A DNA stretch of 64,000 nucleotides from an uncultured Paracoccaceae bacterium (GCA_947499635.1 CANMPD010000008.1:62001-126000); one strand, 5' to 3'; positions 17,913-27,861 are shown, counted from the first letter of the stretch. The notes: generated by a model from the sequence alone, not told the origin. A program made the numbers and translations.

Positions 17913-19007
17913 GTGGATATGAACAAGGACGACGTCGCAATTCAAGTAAAGCAGGCTGTAAAACGATATGGCACCTTTACAGCACTAAAAGAAATTTCAC
18001 TGACCATCCACGACAATGAGTTTTTCACGTTACTGGGGCCGTCTGGCTGCGGGAAAACAACCTTACTGCGCATGATTGCAGGGTTCGAGGACGTCACAGA
18101 GGGCTCGATCCAGCTGTTTGGCCAAGAGATTGAAAGCCTTCCACCAAACAAGCGCCCAGTCAATACCGTATTCCAGAACTACGCGCTATTTCCACATATG
18201 ACCATTCTTGAAAACGTGGGCTTTGGGCTGGAGATGAAGGGGACATCAAAGTCCGAAGCGCAAGCAAAAGCCATGGAGATGCTTGAATTGGTGCAGCTTT
18301 CGCAATTTGCGAAACGCAAACCTTCCCAGCTGTCAGGGGGACAGCAACAGCGCGTTGCCCTTGCCCGTGCCCTCGCCCCGCAACCCAAAGTTTTGCTGCT
18401 GGACGAGCCGCTGTCCGCGCTTGATCTGAAATTGCGCAAAGCCATGCAATTGGAACTGAAGCACCTGCAACGCGAAACTGGCATCACCTTTATCTTTGTG
18501 ACCCATGACCAAGAAGAAGCCTTGACCATGTCTGATCGGATCGCCGTCATGTCGGCGGGCGAATTACAGCAATTGGGTTCGCCTCGGGAAATTTACGAGA
18601 CCCCTAAAAACAGATTTGTCGCTGATTTCATTGGCGAAACCAACCTATTGGAAGTCACCGTAGACACCATCGCCAATGACCGCGCCACATGTCATTTGGG
18701 CGGCGGGCATCAATTGACCTGCAACGCCGTCGACGGCATAGGTGTTGGCGCCAATGTGCACATGTCCCTGCGCCCTGAACGCTTGTTCATTTCTGACACA
18801 GCAACCGAGAGTGAAAGCCTGAGCGGCACCGTCGTCGAAAACATCTTTGCCGGGACGGACATCACCACAATTGTAGACCTTGCGGAAGGGCCACGCGTTA
18901 CCGTGCGCACATCAAATTCAGATCGCGGTAACAAGCGTATTTTTGAAGCCGGCAGCCAAGTGTTTGTCAATATGGAGCATGGGGCCGCGCGCCTCATGGC
19001 GAACTGA
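17913..19007 (+). CDS. PotA-like ABC transporter ATP-binding protein
   Basis: ATPase of 364 aa of the spermidine/putrescine importer family. Walker A is GPSGCGKTT, the signature LSGGQQQRVALARALA, Walker B VLLLDEPLSALD, and the switch His is in VTHDQEEAL. A C-terminal TOBE-type domain (about 245-364) is present with MSLRPERL. The frame may begin at GTG 17913 or ATG 17919 (MNKDDVAIQVKQ); GGGA lies about five bases before the GTG. It is the first gene of an 11-gene operon, and its stop overlaps the next start (TGATG). Confidence 0.93.
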   Translation: MDMNKDDVAIQVKQAVKRYGTFTALKEISLTIHDNEFFTLLGPSGCGKTTLLRMIAGFEDVTEGSIQLFGQEIESLPPNKRPVNTVFQNYALFPHMTILENVGFGLEMKGTSKSEAQAKAMEMLELVQLSQFAKRKPSQLSGGQQQRVALARALAPQPKVLLLDEPLSALDLKLRKAMQLELKHLQRETGITFIFVTHDQEEALTMSDRIAVMSAGELQQLGSPREIYETPKNRFVADFIGETNLLEVTVDTIANDRATCHLGGGHQLTCNAVDGIGVGANVHMSLRPERLFISDTATESESLSGTVVENIFAGTDITTIVDLAEGPRVTVRTSNSDRGNKRIFEAGSQVFVNMEHGAARLMAN

Positions 19008-19936
19008 TGGCAGGAGGCACACAAGGAAGCGGCGATGCCGTCAGCCATACATACGAAAACGCACGCACCTGGCTTTTGATGCCATCATGGGTGGTTCTGA
19101 CGTTCCTCGCATTGATCCCAGTTATTTTGATGTTGGTCTATTCCTTTCTCACGAAAGAATTTCGTGGAGGGGTCATTTGGGACTTTAGCCTTGCGGCCTA
19201 TGATCAGTTTTTCTTTGATCGTGGTCTGTTTGGCGACGACCCACCAACCTTCGAGTGGACCTATATCACGATCTTTTGGCGGTCTATCTGGCAAGCTGGC
19301 GCAGCAACATTGCTGAGCCTACTCATCGGGTTTCCAACCGCCTATTTCATCGCAACACGCCCAGCCCACAGCCGCGCGATATGGGTCTTTTTGATCACCA
19401 TTCCCTATTGGGTAAATCTGTTGATCCGCACAGTATCAATGAAGTTCTTACTGCGTGACCAAGGGCCGTTGAATGATACATTGATGGGTTTGGGCATCAT
19501 CGACGCTCCGCTTACGTTGGTGAACACAAATTTCGCGGTGCAATTGGGTCTTTTTTATTCGTACCTGCCCTTCATGGTGTTGCCGATTTACGCAGCCGTG
19601 GAACGGTATAACTTTAGTCTCAGCGAGGCCGCCGCGGATCTTTACGCATCCAAATTCGTAACACTGCGTCGTGTGCTTTTGCCTGCGGTTAAACCGGGCG
19701 TTGTGGGGGGCTGTATCTTGGTGTTCGTCCCCTCTCTTGGATCGTTTCTCGCCCCTGACCTTTTGGGCGGCGCTAAAAACTACATGATCGGCTCGTTGAT
19801 CGAAGAACAGTTCAAAGGCAACGCAGGCAACTGGCCGTTTGGCGCAGCTGCTTCGATGATCCTATTGTCCATGGTTTTGATCGTTCTCATCATCTTTGCC
19901 CGCTCACAGGCGCATCGTGAAAAAGGAGCCAAGTAG
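19007..19936 (+). CDS. PotB-like ABC transporter permease
   Basis: Inner-membrane permease of 309 aa in the spermidine/putrescine (PotB) family. Six hydrophobic segments are visible; the first, WVVLTFLALIPVILMLVYSF, follows a 25-residue cytosolic N-terminus. The EAA coupling loop reads EAAADLYASKFVTLRRVLLP. Loop residues SMKFLLRDQGPLNDTL are typical of PotB proteins. It overlaps the ATPase gene by one base and precedes the second permease by three bases. Confidence 0.92.
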   Translation: MAGGTQGSGDAVSHTYENARTWLLMPSWVVLTFLALIPVILMLVYSFLTKEFRGGVIWDFSLAAYDQFFFDRGLFGDDPPTFEWTYITIFWRSIWQAGAATLLSLLIGFPTAYFIATRPAHSRAIWVFLITIPYWVNLLIRTVSMKFLLRDQGPLNDTLMGLGIIDAPLTLVNTNFAVQLGLFYSYLPFMVLPIYAAVERYNFSLSEAAADLYASKFVTLRRVLLPAVKPGVVGGCILVFVPSLGSFLAPDLLGGAKNYMIGSLIEEQFKGNAGNWPFGAAASMILLSMVLIVLIIFARSQAHREKGAK

Positions 19937-19939
19937 ACA

Positions 19940-20755
19940 ATGTTCAAGTCATCCCAAACGCACGATGTCCGATCCTATTTGGGTTTTAAAACGGTCACCA
20001 TCTTATGCTTAATCATCTTGTACACCCCTTTATTGGTGGTCACAGTATACAGCTTTAATGCCTCAAAATCGATCACCGTTTGGGAGGGGTTTTCACTGCG
20101 CTGGTACGCAGATGTTTTTGTCGGCCCCGAGAGCGCAAAGTTCAAGTTGGCGGCCTGGAATTCCTTTGTTATCGCAATTATTGCAGCAACCGTTTCTACG
20201 GTTATCGCGACATTGGCTGCCACAGGCATGATCCGAGCGGGCAAATTCAAACTGCGCCCCCTGTCTTTTGGTCTGATTTCTCTGCCCATCATGGTACCGG
20301 AAATTGTCCTCGCGGTTGCAACTTTGATCTTCTTCAATTCGATCGGGTTTCAACGTGGTTTTGCGACAATCATTCTTGCCCATATCACGTTTTGCATTCC
20401 CTTCGCTTATCTGCCCATCTCTGCCCGCATGCAGGGGATTGAGAACACCTTTGAAGAGGCTGCACTTGATCTTTATGCGTCCAAGAAACTGGCCTTTAGC
20501 CGTATATTGCTGCCCCTAATGGGGCCTGGAATCATCTCGGGGTTTCTACTCGCTTTTATTGTGTCGCTTGATGATTTCATCATCACAAACTTTGTCAAAG
20601 GGGCCGGTGTAGAAACACTGCCAACAGCGATTTTCGGCGCGGTGAAGCAAGGCATCAAACCAAACATCATGGCCATTTCGACGATGCTCTTGATGGTCTC
20701 GGTGGTGATGGTCACCATTTCATACTTCATCAGCAAATCAGACAAAACAAACTAA
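19940..20755 (+). CDS. PotC-like ABC transporter permease
   Basis: Second inner-membrane permease, 271 aa. Family marks are [50 protein letters not shown] and the EAA loop [20 protein letters not shown], ending in [13 protein letters not shown]. It pairs with the PotB-like subunit to make the channel. The binding-protein gene starts 17 bases after its stop, preceded by AGGAG. Confidence 0.93.
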   Translation: MFKSSQTHDVRSYLGFKTVTILCLIILYTPLLVVTVYSFNASKSITVWEGFSLRWYADVFVGPESAKFKLAAWNSFVIAIIAATVSTVIATLAATGMIRAGKFKLRPLSFGLISLPIMVPEIVLAVATLIFFNSIGFQRGFATIILAHITFCIPFAYLPISARMQGIENTFEEAALDLYASKKLAFSRILLPLMGPGIISGFLLAFIVSLDDFIITNFVKGAGVETLPTAIFGAVKQGIKPNIMAISTMLLMVSVVMVTISYFISKSDKTN

Positions 20756-20772
20756 CCAACAGGAGAGTACAC

Positions 20773-21810
20773 ATGAAAAACATACTCAAAACAGCAACTG
20801 CGGCTTCTATCCTCGCAATGACCGCATCCATGGCATCCGCAGACGGCAAAGTGGTCGTCTACCACTGGTTCGAATACATGCCGCAAGAGTTGATCGAGAA
20901 GTTTGAAGCCGAAACAGGCATCGAAGTGGTTATGGACACTTACGATTCAAACGAAGCCATGCTTGCGTCGTTAAAGGCCGGCGGCATCGGCACGTATGAT
21001 GTGTCTGTTCCAGGTGACTACATGGTCGAAATCATGACCAATGAGGGCCTTGTTGATACGATTGCAGACGGCGAATTGGCGAATAAAGGCAATATCGCAG
21101 ACGACTGGTTGAACGTTTCGTATGACCATGGGCGTAAGCACTCCATTCCGTATCAGTGGGGCTCAACCTCATTCATGGTCGACACGGCTGAATATACAGG
21201 CAACATCGACACAACTGATATCTTATTTTCACCGCCAGCTGAACTGTCCGGCAAAATCAACATGCTCGACAGCCAAGGCGAAGTTCTGGCCATGGCCGCG
21301 TTGCACCTTGGCATTCCACAATGTTCGACTGACCGTGATCAGCTCAAAGCACTGAACGCCTTGCTTCAAGAGGCCAAGACGCATTGGTCATCTTTCAACT
21401 CAGATACCTCCAAAGACGTTCTGGTGTCTGGCGACGCAGTCGTCGGCCAGATCTATGACGGTTTCGGCGCAAAAGCGCGTGCAGAGCGCAGCACTTTGAA
21501 ATACGCGTTCCCAACACAGGGTTATGTTGTCTGGATGGATAATGTTGTGCTGCTTAAGGATGCGCCTAACCGCGAGAACGCTCTGAAATTCATGGACTTT
21601 CTTCTTGAACCGGAAAACATCGCGGCTGTGTCCAACTTTGCGCGTTATGGATCTGGTATCACCGGTGCGGAACAATTCATGGATCCTGAACTTGCCACAC
21701 TGGCAGAAGCCAACCCACCGGCAACAGCTGGCGCAGGTGCCTTTATCCAAGTGTGTGATGAGGCCACGCAAGCCGTCTATGATCAAATCTGGACCAATGT
21801 GAAAAAGTGA
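20773..21810 (+). CDS. PotD/PotF-like periplasmic substrate-binding protein
   Basis: Exported binding protein of 345 aa with a signal peptide cleaved after SMASA (about residue 23). The mature start KVVVYHWFEYMPQELIEKF, the segment TYDSNEAMLASLKAG and the later YAFPTQGYVVWMDNVVLLKD match the polyamine-binding PotD/PotF family. The hinge aromatic and acidic residues needed for diamine binding look plausible, but the true ligand cannot be read. AGGAGAG precedes the ATG. The stop overlaps the GTG start of the next gene (GTGA). Confidence 0.9.
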   Translation: MKNILKTATAASILAMTASMASADGKVVVYHWFEYMPQELIEKFEAETGIEVVMDTYDSNEAMLASLKAGGIGTYDVSVPGDYMVEIMTNEGLVDTIADGELANKGNIADDWLNVSYDHGRKHSIPYQWGSTSFMVDTAEYTGNIDTTDILFSPPAELSGKINMLDSQGEVLAMAALHLGIPQCSTDRDQLKALNALLQEAKTHWSSFNSDTSKDVLVSGDAVVGQIYDGFGAKARAERSTLKYAFPTQGYVVWMDNVVLLKDAPNRENALKFMDFLLEPENIAAVSNFARYGSGITGAEQFMDPELATLAEANPPATAGAGAFIQVCDEATQAVYDQIWTNVKK

Positions 21811-22574
21811 CCTTGAAACTCGCATTTTTCCAAGGATCGCCTTCGTTAGGCGATCCTGATTCAGCTCTGGCGGTTCTGCGTCAACAAGCCCAAGCCGCCG
21901 CCACCGCTGGCGCGCGGATGCTTGTTGTACCAGAGCTTTTCTTACCCGGTTATAATCAACCAGATCTACATGCGCGTCTTGCTCAGCCAGCAGGTGGAGC
22001 ATGGGAGCAGCAAGTGCGCGCATATGCCGTTGAAACAGGATGTGGGATTACCTTTGGCTGGGCCGAGCGCGAAGGTGACGCGATCTACAACACCGTCAGC
22101 ACATTTGACCACCAAGGTGAATTGCTTGGTCGGCACCGAAAAATTCAAATGTACGGTGCAATGGAACGCCGTATTTTCACCCCCGGAGAGGCCTATTGCA
22201 CCTTTGACCTAGAAGGTATCTCTACCGCTCTGCTCATTTGCTATGATGCTGAGTTTTCCCAGCACATTCATGCGATAGCCGAACAGGGTGTTCGTCTCAT
22301 CCTTGTTCCCTGTGCCAACCCTGCTGGGTTCGAGCACGTATCAGATCACATATTACCCGCACAGGCCGCTCAGATGGGGCTTTCGATTTTATACTGCAAT
22401 TACTGCGGCAGCGAAGGAGACGTCACCTATGCAGGTGCGTCGTTGTTGGTTGGCCCCGATGCAAAATTTTCTGCCAAGGCGGGTCGCACAGAAGTCTTGA
22501 TGGTTGTCGAATTCAACGACGAGATCCCTGACTGTCTCCGATCAACACAACTTTCTGACTACCGAAAGGCTTAA
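21807..22574 (+). CDS. carbon-nitrogen hydrolase (nitrilase/amidase superfamily)
   Basis: Cytosolic amidohydrolase of 255 aa with the full Glu-Lys-Cys triad: Glu43 in VPELFLPGYN, Lys112 in HRKIQMYG and Cys145 in LLICYDAEF. The family hydrolyses amides, N-carbamoyl amines and nitriles. The length is shorter than most N-carbamoylputrescine amidases (about 290 aa), so aliphatic or amino-acid amidase activity is as likely. It starts with GTG inside the stop of the binding-protein gene, showing tight coupling to transport. It probably acts on an amide-bearing intermediate of the imported amine. Confidence 0.88.
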   Translation: MTLKLAFFQGSPSLGDPDSALAVLRQQAQAAATAGARMLVVPELFLPGYNQPDLHARLAQPAGGAWEQQVRAYAVETGCGITFGWAEREGDAIYNTVSTFDHQGELLGRHRKIQMYGAMERRIFTPGEAYCTFDLEGISTALLICYDAEFSQHIHAIAEQGVRLILVPCANPAGFEHVSDHILPAQAAQMGLSILYCNYCGSEGDVTYAGASLLVGPDAKFSAKAGRTEVLMVVEFNDEIPDCLRSTQLSDYRKA

Positions 22575-22576
22575 CT

Positions 22577-23941
22577 ATGTCTCTTACAATCGATACCTCC
22601 ACCGATGGTGTCCTCACAGCCGATACGCATCTTGTTCAGTCTTTTGCCGATCTCAATGCGCTTAAGCAGAATGATGCACGGACTGCTATCGTTGGTGCCA
22701 AAGGCGCCTATGTCACGGACAGCGAAGGCAATGACATGATTGATGGCATTGGTGGGCTTTGGTGCGTGAACGTCGGCCATGGCCGCTCCGAGATCATCGA
22801 TGCAATTACCGATCAGTTGAACACGCTGGATTACTATTCAACCTTCTATAATTTCACCCACCCAACAGCGGCCGCGCTTGCAAAGAAGATTTCTGAGCTT
22901 GCGCCGGGTCATTTGAATGCTGTGCATTTCGGCAACTCCGGCTCTGTGGCCAATGACACGGCTATTCGCGTTTTACATCACTACAACAACCGCTTAGGCC
23001 GCCCAAACAAGAAACTGATCTTGGCACGCGAAGGCGCATACCACGGGTCAACCCATCTTGCGATGGCGATGACTACGCCCGCCTATTCCGATGGTTGGGA
23101 CAAGGCCGAAGGTCTTGTACACCACCTTCGTTGCCCGCATCACTGGCGCGAGGGCGAGGGCCTGACAGAGGCTGAGTTCTTGGCTGAACTCCTGAAAGAG
23201 GCGAAAGATCGCATCGAAAGCCTTGGCGCGGAAAACATTGCCTGCTTTATCGCGGAGCCTATCCAAGGTGCTGGCGGCTTGATCGTCCCGCCTGAGGGAT
23301 ATCATCGCCTGATGGGCGATCTGATGAAAAGTTATGATATCAAATATATTACCGACGAAGTTGTAACCGCCTTTGGTCGTTTGGGGCATTTCTTCGCCTC
23401 AAAAGATGTCTTTGGTGTACAACCTGACATTATCACAACCGCCAAAGGTCTGACATCCGGCTATCAGCCACTGTCCGCAACCATCATCAGCGATGAAATC
23501 CACGAGGTGATTTCTGGCGAAGGTGCGATGTTCCTGCATGGCATGACATATTCCGGTCACCCAGCGGCGTCGGCAGCTGCCCTTGCCAATATCGCATTGA
23601 TGGAAAAGGAGGAAATTCCACAGCGGGTTCAGGTGACAGGTAAACGCTTTGAAGGAAACTTGCGGGACTTGGCTGATCTTGATATTGTCGGCGAAGTTCG
23701 TGGCAGCCACTTTATGATGGGTATCGAATTTGTCAAAAACAAAGAGAAAAAGACCCCATTCACGCCTGAAGACCAGATCGGGCTAAAGATCGCACGTGCG
23801 TGTCAAAATCGCGGTCTGGTTGCGCGTCCACTGGGCAACATCCTGATCTTGTCTCCGACACTGATCATGAATGAAGAGATGATCGACAAGATTGCAGAAA
23901 TTTTGCGTGAAAGCATCCAAGAGGTCCAGGATGCGCTGTAG
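22577..23941 (+). CDS. class III aminotransferase (omega-amino / diamine type)
   Basis: PLP-dependent aminotransferase of 454 aa. The PLP lysine is Lys290 in TTAKGLTSGYQPLS and the cofactor Asp is Asp260 in ITDEVVTAFGRLG. The motif FGNSGSVANDTAIR and the AYHGSTHLA segment place it with the omega-amino acid/putrescine-pyruvate transaminases. Predicted role: transfer of the terminal amino group of an imported amine to pyruvate or a similar acceptor, giving an aldehyde for the ALDH encoded at 26377. The gene starts three bases after the nitrilase stop. Confidence 0.92.
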   Translation: MSLTIDTSTDGVLTADTHLVQSFADLNALKQNDARTAIVGAKGAYVTDSEGNDMIDGIGGLWCVNVGHGRSEIIDAITDQLNTLDYYSTFYNFTHPTAAALAKKISELAPGHLNAVHFGNSGSVANDTAIRVLHHYNNRLGRPNKKLILAREGAYHGSTHLAMAMTTPAYSDGWDKAEGLVHHLRCPHHWREGEGLTEAEFLAELLKEAKDRIESLGAENIACFIAEPIQGAGGLIVPPEGYHRLMGDLMKSYDIKYITDEVVTAFGRLGHFFASKDVFGVQPDIITTAKGLTSGYQPLSATIISDEIHEVISGEGAMFLHGMTYSGHPAASAAALANIALMEKEEIPQRVQVTGKRFEGNLRDLADLDIVGEVRGSHFMMGIEFVKNKEKKTPFTPEDQIGLKIARACQNRGLVARPLGNILILSPTLIMNEEMIDKIAEILRESIQEVQDAL

Positions 23942-23983
23942 CGCGCCCTCCTCCTCAAGCTCGCGACAGTGAAAGACGACAAT

Positions 23984-25258
23984 ATGAAGAATGAAGTAAC
24001 CGATGTTCTGGTGATTGGCGCAGGCCAGGCCGGCATCGCGGCCAGCGAACACCTGATACAGGGTGGCATCGATCACATCGTTTTAGAACGTGGCCGGATC
24101 GCAGAGCGATGGCGGTCTGAGCGTTGGGATTCCTTGGTTGCCAATGGCCCCGCATGGCACGATCGTTTCCCAAGCATGAAATTCACAAACCATTCGCCCG
24201 ATGCCTTTGTACCCAAAGAGCAGGTCGCAGATTATTTCGTAGACTATACCAAGCATTTCAAGATGCCTGTCCGCGAAGGGGTTACAGTGTCGGATCTGCG
24301 CCGCAAATCGACAGGTGCAGGTTTTGTTGCCACAACATCTGAAGGGATTGTTGAGGCACGATATGTTGTTTCGGCAACGGGGGCCTTTCAAAGGCCGGTT
24401 TACCCAAAGATCGTGCCCGAAAGTGATGCTTTGACCCAAATGCATTCCACTGGCTACCGCAATCCGCAGGATTTACCTGATGGGAATGTACTGGTTGTCG
24501 GTGCCGGATCCTCAGGCACGCAAATCGCGACAGAAATTATGAAATCAGGCCGCAAAACATTTTTGTCCGTGGGCTCACACGATCGTCCACCGCGGCGCTA
24601 TCGTGGTCGTGACTTTGTCTGGTGGCTGGGTGTTTTGAATCTTTGGGACGTTGAAGCCAACGCGACGTCGACCCACACCACGATTGCGGTATCCGGTGCC
24701 GACGGCGGCGAAACCGTTGATTTTCGCAAACTCGCCAACCAAGGCCTGACCTTGTTAGGGCTGACCGAGACTTTTGAAGGTGGCGTTTTATCCTTTGCGG
24801 ACAATCTGGTTGAAAACGTGCGCGAAGGAGATGCGAACTACCTTGCGACCCTTGATCTTGCGGACGCCTATGTCGAACGCAATGGTTTGGATCTGCCAGA
24901 CGACCCAGACGCACGCGTCATTCCAGAAGATCCTGCCTGTATGACCACCCCTATCCGCTCGCTTGATTTACAGGCCGAAGGGATTACGACGATCATTTGG
25001 GCCACTGGATTTGATACGGATTATAGCTGGCTCAATGTTGAGGCAGCGCTGACACCAGCAGGAAAACCATCCCACACGCGCGGCGTATCAACAGAACCAG
25101 GCGTCTATTTTCTAGGTCTTCCTTGGCAGTCGCGCCGCGGTTCATCGTTTATTTGGGGCGTTTGGCACGATGCTAAATTCGTCGCAGATCACATCATCAA
25201 ACAAGAGGGCTATCTCGCCTATAAAGGTTCGGCTGAGCCTATCATTAACGGCGTTTGA
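23984..25258 (+). CDS. flavin-dependent monooxygenase (FMO/CzcO-like NAD(P)-binding oxidoreductase)
   Basis: Flavoprotein of 424 aa. The FAD Rossmann loop VIGAGQAGIAASEHL is at the N-terminus; the NADPH loop VVGAGSSGTQIATEI is near residue 170, preceded by MHSTGYRNPQDLP, the place of the FMO fingerprint. FATGFD-like closure reads IIWATGFDTDYSWL. Such enzymes N- or S-oxygenate soft nucleophiles or do Baeyer-Villiger chemistry. A GTG at 23969 in frame is an alternative start; neither has a strong ribosome site. In this operon it may oxygenate an amine substrate, which is inference. Confidence 0.85.
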   Translation: MKNEVTDVLVIGAGQAGIAASEHLIQGGIDHIVLERGRIAERWRSERWDSLVANGPAWHDRFPSMKFTNHSPDAFVPKEQVADYFVDYTKHFKMPVREGVTVSDLRRKSTGAGFVATTSEGIVEARYVVSATGAFQRPVYPKIVPESDALTQMHSTGYRNPQDLPDGNVLVVGAGSSGTQIATEIMKSGRKTFLSVGSHDRPPRRYRGRDFVWWLGVLNLWDVEANATSTHTTIAVSGADGGETVDFRKLANQGLTLLGLTETFEGGVLSFADNLVENVREGDANYLATLDLADAYVERNGLDLPDDPDARVIPEDPACMTTPIRSLDLQAEGITTIIWATGFDTDYSWLNVEAALTPAGKPSHTRGVSTEPGVYFLGLPWQSRRGSSFIWGVWHDAKFVADHIIKQEGYLAYKGSAEPIINGV

Positions 25259-25267
25259 GGACACTTT

Positions 25268-25681
25268 ATGACCCATACTCGCATCCGGAAATTTAATACA
25301 TCCGACACGTACCCAGAACAGAACCTCGACAATGATCTGTGCCAAGCGGTTGTCGCGCGTGGCACCACAGTGTTTCTGCGTGGTCAATGCCCGCAGGATT
25401 TGGACACCGCCATTGATTTGGGCAGTGACGACCCTGTGGATCAAACCCATAAAGTTATGCAAAATATCCAACAGCTGATTGGCGAAGCTGGCGGCAAGAT
25501 GGAGCACATGTGCAAAGTCGTCGTCTACATCACCGACATGGCAAACCGTGAAGCCGTGTATCGCACCATGGGTGAATACATCAAAGGCATCCACCCAGTG
25601 TCCACCGGTATTTGTGTTGTCGCCCTCGCCCGCCCAAGCTGGTTGGTCGAAATCGACGCTACATTTGTGATCCCAGAGTAA
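25268..25681 (+). CDS. RidA/YjgF/YER057c/UK114 family protein
   Basis: Trimeric enamine/imine deaminase family member of 137 aa. RGQCPQDLD, HKVMQNIQQLIGEAGGKMEH and the conserved Arg region near VALARPSWLVEIDATF fit the family. RidA proteins hydrolyse reactive enamines or imines released by PLP or flavin enzymes, which fits its place after an aminotransferase and a flavin monooxygenase. GAGGA precedes the ATG and it lies nine bases after the monooxygenase stop. Confidence 0.92.
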   Translation: MTHTRIRKFNTSDTYPEQNLDNDLCQAVVARGTTVFLRGQCPQDLDTAIDLGSDDPVDQTHKVMQNIQQLIGEAGGKMEHMCKVVVYITDMANREAVYRTMGEYIKGIHPVSTGICVVALARPSWLVEIDATFVIPE

Positions 25682-25690
25682 AGAGCAGAT

Positions 25691-26365
25691 ATGACCTTTT
25701 CCATTGTCGCACGCTGCGCTGAGACGGGAATGTTTGGAATGGCGATTTCGTCATCTTCACCGGCTGTTGCCGCGCGCTGTGCCTTTGCCAAGGCAGGTAT
25801 TGGTGCGGTTGCGACGCAAAACATCACCAATCCAGCGCTTGGCCCGATTGTATTGTCCTATCTGACAGATGGGGAAACCGCACAAGATGCACTGGCCAAG
25901 GCAATCGCAGGCGAGGCTCATCCCGACTATAGACAGGTTTTGGCCATCGACAAAGCGGGCCAAACGGCCATTCATTCCGGCAGCAATGCACTTGGGATTT
26001 GGACATCGGCCCAAGGAAAAGACTGTGCTGCAGGGGGCAATTTGCTGGCCAATGACACCATTCCTGATGCGCTGATTAAAGGGTTTGAACACGCCGAAGG
26101 TGCGCTCGGAGATCGGCTGATCGCTGCCATGCAAGCGGGTTTGGCCGCGGGTGGCGAAGCAGGCCCCGTACATTCCGCAGGCCTTTTGATCGTTGATCGA
26201 CAAGACTGGCCTTATGCGGAACTGCGCTGTGATTGGTCACAAGACTGCCCTATCGCAAATATTGCGGCCGCCTGGTCCATTTATAAACCGCAGGCTGATG
26301 ACTATGTCACTCGCGCCTTAAACCCAACAGCTGCACCATCTTATGGCGTGCCCGGCGACGAATAA
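25691..26365 (+). CDS. DUF1028 (Ntn-hydrolase-like) protein
   Basis: Protein of 224 aa recognised as DUF1028 from TFSIVARCAETGMFGMAISS, the conserved CAFAKAGIGAVATQNITNP and GNLLANDTIPDALIKGFEHA. The family has an Ntn-hydrolase-type fold and often sits with RidA and amino-acid or amide catabolic genes; its reaction is not established to my knowledge. Thr2 could become a terminal nucleophile if the initiator Met is removed. It is placed nine bases after ridA. A hydrolytic step on an amide or gamma-glutamyl bond is a guess. Confidence 0.85.
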   Translation: MTFSIVARCAETGMFGMAISSSSPAVAARCAFAKAGIGAVATQNITNPALGPIVLSYLTDGETAQDALAKAIAGEAHPDYRQVLAIDKAGQTAIHSGSNALGIWTSAQGKDCAAGGNLLANDTIPDALIKGFEHAEGALGDRLIAAMQAGLAAGGEAGPVHSAGLLIVDRQDWPYAELRCDWSQDCPIANIAAAWSIYKPQADDYVTRALNPTAAPSYGVPGDE

Positions 26366-26376
26366 GAGGATCAATC

Positions 26377-27858
26377 ATGCTAAGTTACACCGATTATAAA
26401 ACCAAGGCAGCGGCCTTGGAGTTTCGCACGGGCTGCTGGATCGACGGCGCGTTTGTGCCCTCCCTATCCGGTGAAACCTTCCCATCTATCAACCCTGCCA
26501 CCGGCCACAAATTGTGCGACGTCGCAAAAGGCGGCGCGGCGGATATCGACCGCGCTGTAATCTCTGCACGCACAGCCTTCGAAGACGGTCGCTGGTCGGG
26601 GAAAACCCCGGCCGAACGCAAAGAAGTTCTGCTAAAGCTTGCCGATCTGATCCGTGAAAACCTAACCGAGATGGCGTTGCTTGACACCTTGGATATGGGC
26701 AAACCCATTTCCGAGACCGTAAACGTGGATGCCCCCGGATCAGCAATGTTCTTTCAGTGGCATGCTGAAGCCATCGACAAATTATACGATGAAGTGGCGC
26801 CAACCGGTGGGCGTGACATTGCCATGATCCGCCGCGTCCCCCTTGGCGTGATCGGCGCTGTGGTGCCTTGGAACTTCCCACTTGATATGGCGACCTGGAA
26901 ATTGGCCCCAGCCCTTGCGACAGGCAATTCCGTGGTGCTGAAACCTGCAGAACAATCGCCGCTTTCTGTATTGTTCTTAGCTGAACTGGCAAAAGAAGCC
27001 GGGCTTCCTGATGGTGTATTAAACGTGGTGCCCGGTTTTGGCGAAGACGCAGGCCAAGCGCTGGGGCGTCATAATGACGTTGATTGCCTCGTGTTCACGG
27101 GCTCAACCAATGTCGGGAAAATGTTCCAGCGCTATGCCGGCGAAAGCAACATGAAACAGGTTTGGTTGGAAACCGGAGGCAAAAGCCCGAACCTGATTTT
27201 TGCCGATGCGGATCTGGATCAGGCCGCTGATATGGCGGCGTTTGGCATTTTCTTTAACCAAGGCGAAGTCTGCTCAGCCAATTCACGGCTATTGGTTCAC
27301 GAAAGCATCAAAGACGAGATGGTCGCCAAGCTCAAAACTCTCGCCGAAGCGGTCGTTCAGGGAGACCCCCTTGACCCTGCAACGACAATGGGGGCCATGG
27401 TTGATGCCGAACATGCAAGCCGCGTAGAGGCATATCTGAAAAAAGGTAAAGCCGAGGCGACCGTTGTGACCGGTGGTGCGCGTTGTACGATCGGGACAAG
27501 CGACGCCTTTATCCAGCCAACCATTTTCACCGATGTGGCGGCAGATGCCACCATAGTCAAAGAAGAGATCTTTGGCCCGGTTTTGGCAATCCAAAGCTTT
27601 TCCACAGACGAGGAAGCCATCGCCATGGCAAACGACAGCATCTATGGTCTGGCGGCTTCGGTTTGGACCTCGGATCTCACGCGTGCGATGTCGGTGTCTG
27701 ATGCGTTGAATGCCGGCACTGTTTCGGTCAACACAGTCGATGCCTTGTCGCCGATGACACCCTTTGGTGGGATGAAACAATCCGGATTCGGGCGCGATCT
27801 CTCGATCCATTCCTTTGACAAATATACCGCCTTAAAAACGGTTTGGATAAAGTTCTAA
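26377..27858 (+). CDS. aldehyde dehydrogenase (PuuC-like, gamma-aminoaldehyde type)
   Basis: NAD(P)+-dependent aldehyde dehydrogenase of 493 aa. The general base is Glu265 in WLETGGKSPN and the catalytic thiol is Cys299 in NQGEVCSANSR. PWNFPLDMATWKLAPALATG, KPAEQSPLSVLFLAEL and the end block MTPFGGMKQSGFGRD are family standards. Sequence style is close to PuuC/gamma-glutamyl-gamma-aminobutyraldehyde dehydrogenase. Predicted to oxidise the aldehyde made by the aminotransferase. AGAGGAT precedes the ATG. Confidence 0.94.
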   Translation: MLSYTDYKTKAAALEFRTGCWIDGAFVPSLSGETFPSINPATGHKLCDVAKGGAADIDRAVISARTAFEDGRWSGKTPAERKEVLLKLADLIRENLTEMALLDTLDMGKPISETVNVDAPGSAMFFQWHAEAIDKLYDEVAPTGGRDIAMIRRVPLGVIGAVVPWNFPLDMATWKLAPALATGNSVVLKPAEQSPLSVLFLAELAKEAGLPDGVLNVVPGFGEDAGQALGRHNDVDCLVFTGSTNVGKMFQRYAGESNMKQVWLETGGKSPNLIFADADLDQAADMAAFGIFFNQGEVCSANSRLLVHESIKDEMVAKLKTLAEAVVQGDPLDPATTMGAMVDAEHASRVEAYLKKGKAEATVVTGGARCTIGTSDAFIQPTIFTDVAADATIVKEEIFGPVLAIQSFSTDEEAIAMANDSIYGLAASVWTSDLTRAMSVSDALNAGTVSVNTVDALSPMTPFGGMKQSGFGRDLSIHSFDKYTALKTVWIKF

Positions 27859-27861
27859 ACC

